The notes beneath the pieces are model-generated. The model was not told the DNA's origin. It saw nothing but the letters and a program-made list of their open reading frames with translations, and searched no databases. The position numbers and the translations under genes were made by a program. A stretch of DNA of 16,766 nucleotides from Holophagaceae bacterium (lineage in GTDB: Bacteria > Acidobacteriota > Holophagae > Holophagales > Holophagaceae). The stretch covers positions 18,554 through 35,319 of the forward strand of contig PMJK01000051.1 in assembly GCA_003158505.1 (NCBI GenBank), read 5' to 3'. Positions within the stretch are counted from its first letter, which is position 1. Each line of letters starts with the position of its first letter. Positions 14,282-16,766 of this stretch are shown here, piece after piece.

Positions 14282-15648
14282 ACCAGCTCGCTGATCTCAT
14301 CCGCCGCTATGACCGGCCGGGGCCGCGCTATACGGGCTACCCCATGCCTCCGGTCTGGTCCGATGACTTCCCGGAGCCCGAAGTCCTCGCGGCCCTGGAC
14401 CGGGCCGATGCCCGCAAGAACGAAGCCCTCTCGCTCTACCTCCACATCCCCTTCTGCCCCCGCCGCTGCGCCTATTGCGGCTGCAACGTGGTGGTGAGTC
14501 CCCAGTACGACCCCGTGGAGGCTTATCTCGCTGCGGTGACGAAGGAACTGGACCTGGTCTGCTCCCACCTGAAACACCGTCGGAAGGCCCTCCAGCTGCA
14601 CTGGGGCGGGGGTACGCCGACCTATCTCAACGCCGCGGACCTCAGGCGCACCTTCCAGCTCTTCAAGGATCGCTTCGAATTCCTGCCGGGCGCCGAGATT
14701 GCCATCGAGGTGGATCCCACCTTCCTGGAGCCGGACCAGCTGCCCGCGCTCCGGGAGATGGGCTTCAACCGCGTCTCCTTCGGCGTGCAGGACCTGGACG
14801 AGAACGTGCAGGCCCTCATCACCCGCGGCCAGACCTGGGACCACACCCTCACGGCCATGCGCCAATGCCGGGACTTGGGCTTCGAGGGTGTGAACCTGGA
14901 CCTGGTCTACGGCCTGCCGGGCCAGACCATGGACACCTTCCGCCGCACGCTGGAATCCACGCTGGAGTTGTCACCGGATCGCATGGCCATCTACGGCTTT
15001 GCCTACCTGCCCAGCATCATGCCCTTCCAGCGCAGCATTCCGGCCGAGACGCTGCCCACGCCGGAGCTACGTCTGGACCTGCTGCTCATGGCTTCGGACA
15101 TCCTGGAAAGGTCTGGCTACGTGCCCATCGGCATGGATCACTTCGCTCATCCGAACGATCCCATGGCCAAGGCCGTACAGGAGGGGCGGCTCATCCGCAA
15201 CTTCATGGGCTATGCCGTGTCGGCCGGATCGGATCTTCTCGGCTTCGGTCCCAGTGCCATCTCCAATGTGGCGGGTGTGTATTCCCAGAACGAGAAGATC
15301 CTTGCCAAGTGGGAGCGCAGCATCACCGAGGGGCATCTTGCGGTTCACAAGGGTCATCGTCTCTCGGAGGATGACGAACTGCGCCGCTGGGTGATCCACC
15401 ATCTGATGGGCCACTTCGAACTGCGCTGGGACGACCTGCAACAGCGCTTCGGCGTGGACGGTCCCTTGCTCTTCGCCGATGCGGTGGCGCAATTGCGGGA
15501 GGAGGTGCCCGAGGGCACCGTGGAGGTGCGCCCCGAGGGCATCTTCATCACCCAACTGGGCCGGCGGTTCGTGCGAAACCTGGTGCAGCCCTTCGATGCC
15601 TACCTGGCCAAGCTCAGCGCCAAGACACCTTTCTCACGCACGGTATGA
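14278..15648 (+). CDS. hemN: Oxygen-independent coproporphyrinogen III oxidase (radical SAM)
   Basis: Anaerobic oxidative decarboxylation of coproporphyrinogen III to protoporphyrinogen IX using S-adenosylmethionine and a [4Fe-4S] cluster. At 456 residues it matches true HemN (about 457) rather than the shorter HemW chaperone-like proteins. The N-terminal RPGPRYTGYP is HemN-specific. The cluster motif is C60xxxC64xYC67xC69 in FCPRRCAYCGCN; the fourth Cys, also HemN-like, is present. HWGGGTPTYL is the SAM-contacting GGGTP motif, followed by IEVDPTFL and FGVQDLDENVQ. ATG overlaps the hemE TGA by 4 bp (ATGA). This suggests heme synthesis that can run without oxygen. No hemG/hemY or hemH follows. 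Confidence 0.97.
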   Translation: MNQLADLIRRYDRPGPRYTGYPMPPVWSDDFPEPEVLAALDRADARKNEALSLYLHIPFCPRRCAYCGCNVVVSPQYDPVEAYLAAVTKELDLVCSHLKHRRKALQLHWGGGTPTYLNAADLRRTFQLFKDRFEFLPGAEIAIEVDPTFLEPDQLPALREMGFNRVSFGVQDLDENVQALITRGQTWDHTLTAMRQCRDLGFEGVNLDLVYGLPGQTMDTFRRTLESTLELSPDRMAIYGFAYLPSIMPFQRSIPAETLPTPELRLDLLLMASDILERSGYVPIGMDHFAHPNDPMAKAVQEGRLIRNFMGYAVSAGSDLLGFGPSAISNVAGVYSQNEKILAKWERSITEGHLAVHKGHRLSEDDELRRWVIHHLMGHFELRWDDLQQRFGVDGPLLFADAVAQLREEVPEGTVEVRPEGIFITQLGRRFVRNLVQPFDAYLAKLSAKTPFSRTV

Positions 15649-15692
15649 ATCAAGTCATTGAATAGCTGACCCAAAGGCCTAAATTGAGGACT

Positions 15693-15753
15693 GTGGAGAC
15701 CCGCCCGCTGGGGCCAGGGCTCCTTGGCTTTCGGCCCCATCGGTGGTCTCCGC
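15693..15753 (+). promoter_or_regulatory. Upstream hairpin (A) of the phosphatase leader
   Basis: In the 145-bp gap after hemN, the arm at 15693-15701 (GTGGAGACC) pairs with 15745-15753 (GGTCTCCGC), nine pairs with one G-T. Inner pairs are 15705-15707 with 15741-15743, then 15709 with 15739, then GGGGCC at 15710-15715 with GGCCCC at 15733-15738, enclosing a 17-nt loop. No U-tract follows, so it is not a classical terminator for hemN. Its 3' arm overlaps the 5' arm of the next hairpin by four bases (15750-15753), so both cannot form fully at once. A regulatory role is inference. Confidence 0.5.
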
Positions 15754-15785
15754 GAACCAGCCTGGCGTTCCAGGCGATTTCGCGG
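15750..15785 (+). promoter_or_regulatory. Shine-Dalgarno-overlapping hairpin (B) of the phosphatase leader
   Basis: CCGCGAA (15750-15756) pairs with TTCGCGG (15779-15785). After a symmetric 3x3 internal loop, GCCTGG (15760-15765) pairs with CCAGGC (15770-15775) around a CGTT tetraloop. The 3' arm covers the first two Gs of the ribosome binding site GGAGG (15784-15788), which sits 5 nt before the ATG at 15794. Folding would reduce access to the site, whereas hairpin A would free it by occupying 15750-15753. The pairing is directly visible; translational control is a hypothesis. Confidence 0.5.
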
Positions 15786-15793
15786 AGGTTTCC

Positions 15794-16300
15794 ATGTCTC
15801 GAGCTCTATTCCTCCTGCTTCCCGCCCTGGTGCTCCAGGCCCAGGATTCAGCCATCCCGGGCGCCGTGGAGGTGCGCCCCGGCATCTTTGTGCTTCGCGG
15901 GGTTCCCAACGAGGGGACTTGCGCGGCGATAAAGAAACAGCACATCACGCACGTGATCGATCTGCGGCAGGATGGTGAGGCCAACTTGAACTGTGAATCC
16001 GAGGCCTCGCGCCTGCAGGACATGGGCGTCCAGTATCTCCGCTACGCCGTCAGTAAGACACCACCAGCCGGTGACTTCGATTTTCTCCGGGAATTCCTCC
16101 GGGATCTGCCGAGGGGATCAAAAGTGCTGCTCCATTGCAGCGACGGCAATCGGGCTGCTGCGGTGGTCTGTCCTTGGCTGGTCCTGGATAAGGGCCTACC
16201 TGTCGAGGAGGCCCTCAGGATTGCCAAGGGCGCTGGACTGCAACTCCAAGAGACAGAAAATGCCGTGCGGAAGTACCTCAGCAGCAAGGGCCGGGCCTAG
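15794..16300 (+). CDS. Secreted DSP/rhodanese-like phosphatase family protein
   Basis: A 168-residue protein related to dual-specificity/tyrosine-phosphatase-like domains. A signal peptide is visible at 1-17 (MSRALFLLLPALVLQAQ), so the protein is probably periplasmic. The start is set by GGAGG 5 nt before this ATG; a GTG at 15743 in the same frame would bury the signal peptide. The domain shows GIFVLRGVPNEGT, VIDLRQDGEAN (P-loop-supporting DLR segment), and the active-site loop HCSDGNRAAAV with C115 and R120. The loop is Cys-X4-Arg, as in rhodaneses and DUF442-type phosphatases, not the Cys-X5-Arg of classical PTPs. The substrate is unknown. It is not obviously part of heme metabolism and has its own structured leader. 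Confidence 0.78.
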   Translation: MSRALFLLLPALVLQAQDSAIPGAVEVRPGIFVLRGVPNEGTCAAIKKQHITHVIDLRQDGEANLNCESEASRLQDMGVQYLRYAVSKTPPAGDFDFLREFLRDLPRGSKVLLHCSDGNRAAAVVCPWLVLDKGLPVEEALRIAKGAGLQLQETENAVRKYLSSKGRA

Positions 16301-16302
16301 CG

Positions 16303-16319
16303 TTCCTCGGTGACAGGAA
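16303..16319. terminator. Small hairpin between convergent genes (weak terminator candidate)
   Basis: TTCCT (16303-16307) pairs with AGGAA (16315-16319) across a 7-nt loop in the 27-bp gap between the phosphatase stop and the convergent acyl-CoA synthetase stop. The position is right for a shared bidirectional terminator. The stem is only five pairs and there is no U-tract on either strand, so the call is tentative. Confidence 0.2.
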
Positions 16320-16327
16320 TATCCGGT

Positions 16328-16766
16328 TCAGTCCTTGGACTCGCTGTACATCACTTCGATCTGGGAGGCGTACATCTGGTTCACGACCCGGCGCTTCACC
16401 TTGAGGGAGGGTGTCAATTCACCTCCCTCGAGGGTCATCTCGTGGTCCAGCAGGGCGATCCTCTTGATGCGCTCGTAGTTCGACAATTGCACGTTGACGC
16501 GCTCTATCCGGCTTCTCATCTTGGCGATGGCCAGGGGGTTCTGGATGAGTTCGGCGTGGGAGGAGAAGGAGATCTTCTTGTAGCCTGCCCAACGCACCAG
16601 GCCATCGAAGTTCGGGACGATGAGGGCGGTGATGTAGTTCCGCTGGTCGCCGATGAGGACGGCCTGTGAGATGTACTTGTCCCCCTTGAGGAGGTTTTCG
16701 ACGGGTTGCGGGGCGATCTTCTTCCCGCCACTGGTGACGATGAGTTCCTTCTTCCGGTCGGTGATG
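16328..16766 (-). CDS. Long-chain fatty acid-CoA ligase (AMP-forming), C-terminal part (5' end outside window)
   Basis: Activates fatty acids to acyl-CoA through an acyl-adenylate. The frame is open to the right edge, so about 145 C-terminal residues are visible. The first of these read ITDRKKELIVTSGGKKIAP, with QPVENLL next. This is the hinge and the start of the mobile C-terminal domain (A8-like motif) of the FadD15-type branch of the ANL superfamily. VLIGDQRNYITALIVPNF follows, then a helical segment, and LTPSLKVKRRVV contains the C-terminal Lys (TxxLKxKR) that is catalytic in adenylation. A GTG at 16597 is internal, not a start. The TGA lies at 16328-16330. It converges on the phosphatase gene and is unrelated to the operons to the left. 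Confidence 0.92.
   Translation of the reverse strand, partial: ITDRKKELIVTSGGKKIAPQPVENLLKGDKYISQAVLIGDQRNYITALIVPNFDGLVRWAGYKKISFSSHAELIQNPLAIAKMRSRIERVNVQLSNYERIKRIALLDHEMTLEGGELTPSLKVKRRVVNQMYASQIEVMYSESKD

Noticed and set aside
1..16766. CRISPR arrays, tRNA or rRNA genes, transposases or phage genes
   Set aside because: None seen. No regularly spaced direct repeats with unique spacers, no cloverleaf-like segments and no transposase/integrase motifs on either strand.

Overview
The window is a dense, GC-rich bacterial chromosome segment with two main blocks: a surface-polysaccharide block (about 1-6874) and a nearly complete heme/tetrapyrrole operon (about 6985-15648). A secreted phosphatase-like gene and the tail of a long-chain acyl-CoA synthetase follow. 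The C5 (glutamate) heme route, the Wzi-type outer-membrane protein and the dTDP-rhamnose genes point to a Gram-negative (diderm) organism. The protein style would fit an acidobacterium of the Holophaga/Geothrix type. That lineage guess is inference from general impression only, because no rRNA or other marker is present.

Region 1 (1-2759, + strand): the tail of rfbA/rmlA, then rfbC, rfbD and rfbB. Each start codon overlaps the preceding stop by one base (TAATG/TGATG), so this is a tight, translationally coupled dTDP-L-rhamnose operon. Its RmlC is from a divergent subfamily. Region 2 (2760-3227) is a non-coding convergent gap with several weak hairpins and an 11-bp inverted repeat. Region 3 (6874 down to 3228, - strand) runs wzi-like outer-membrane protein, then two family-2 glycosyltransferases. 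It converges on the rhamnose operon and probably builds or anchors the same polysaccharide.

Region 4 (6985-15648, + strand): aroC, hemA, hemC, hemD, hemB, hemL, hemE, hemN. Together the hem genes cover glutamyl-tRNA to protoporphyrinogen IX: HemA and HemL make 5-aminolevulinate, HemB porphobilinogen, HemC/HemD uroporphyrinogen III, HemE coproporphyrinogen III, and radical-SAM HemN protoporphyrinogen IX. Only the final oxidase and ferrochelatase are absent from the window. HemA has lost several usually invariant motif residues although its catalytic Cys is kept. hemL is flanked on both sides by short purine-rich repeats of a dispersed intergenic type (best seen as three CTCTGCG heptamers at 9-bp period just before hemE).

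Region 5 (15649-16766): a signal-peptide-bearing DSP/rhodanese-like phosphatase with a short Cys-X4-Arg loop. It is preceded by a leader that can fold into two long, mutually exclusive hairpins, the second of which traps part of the Shine-Dalgarno sequence. This leader is the least explained and most interesting signal in the window. A convergent long-chain acyl-CoA synthetase gene runs in from the right edge.
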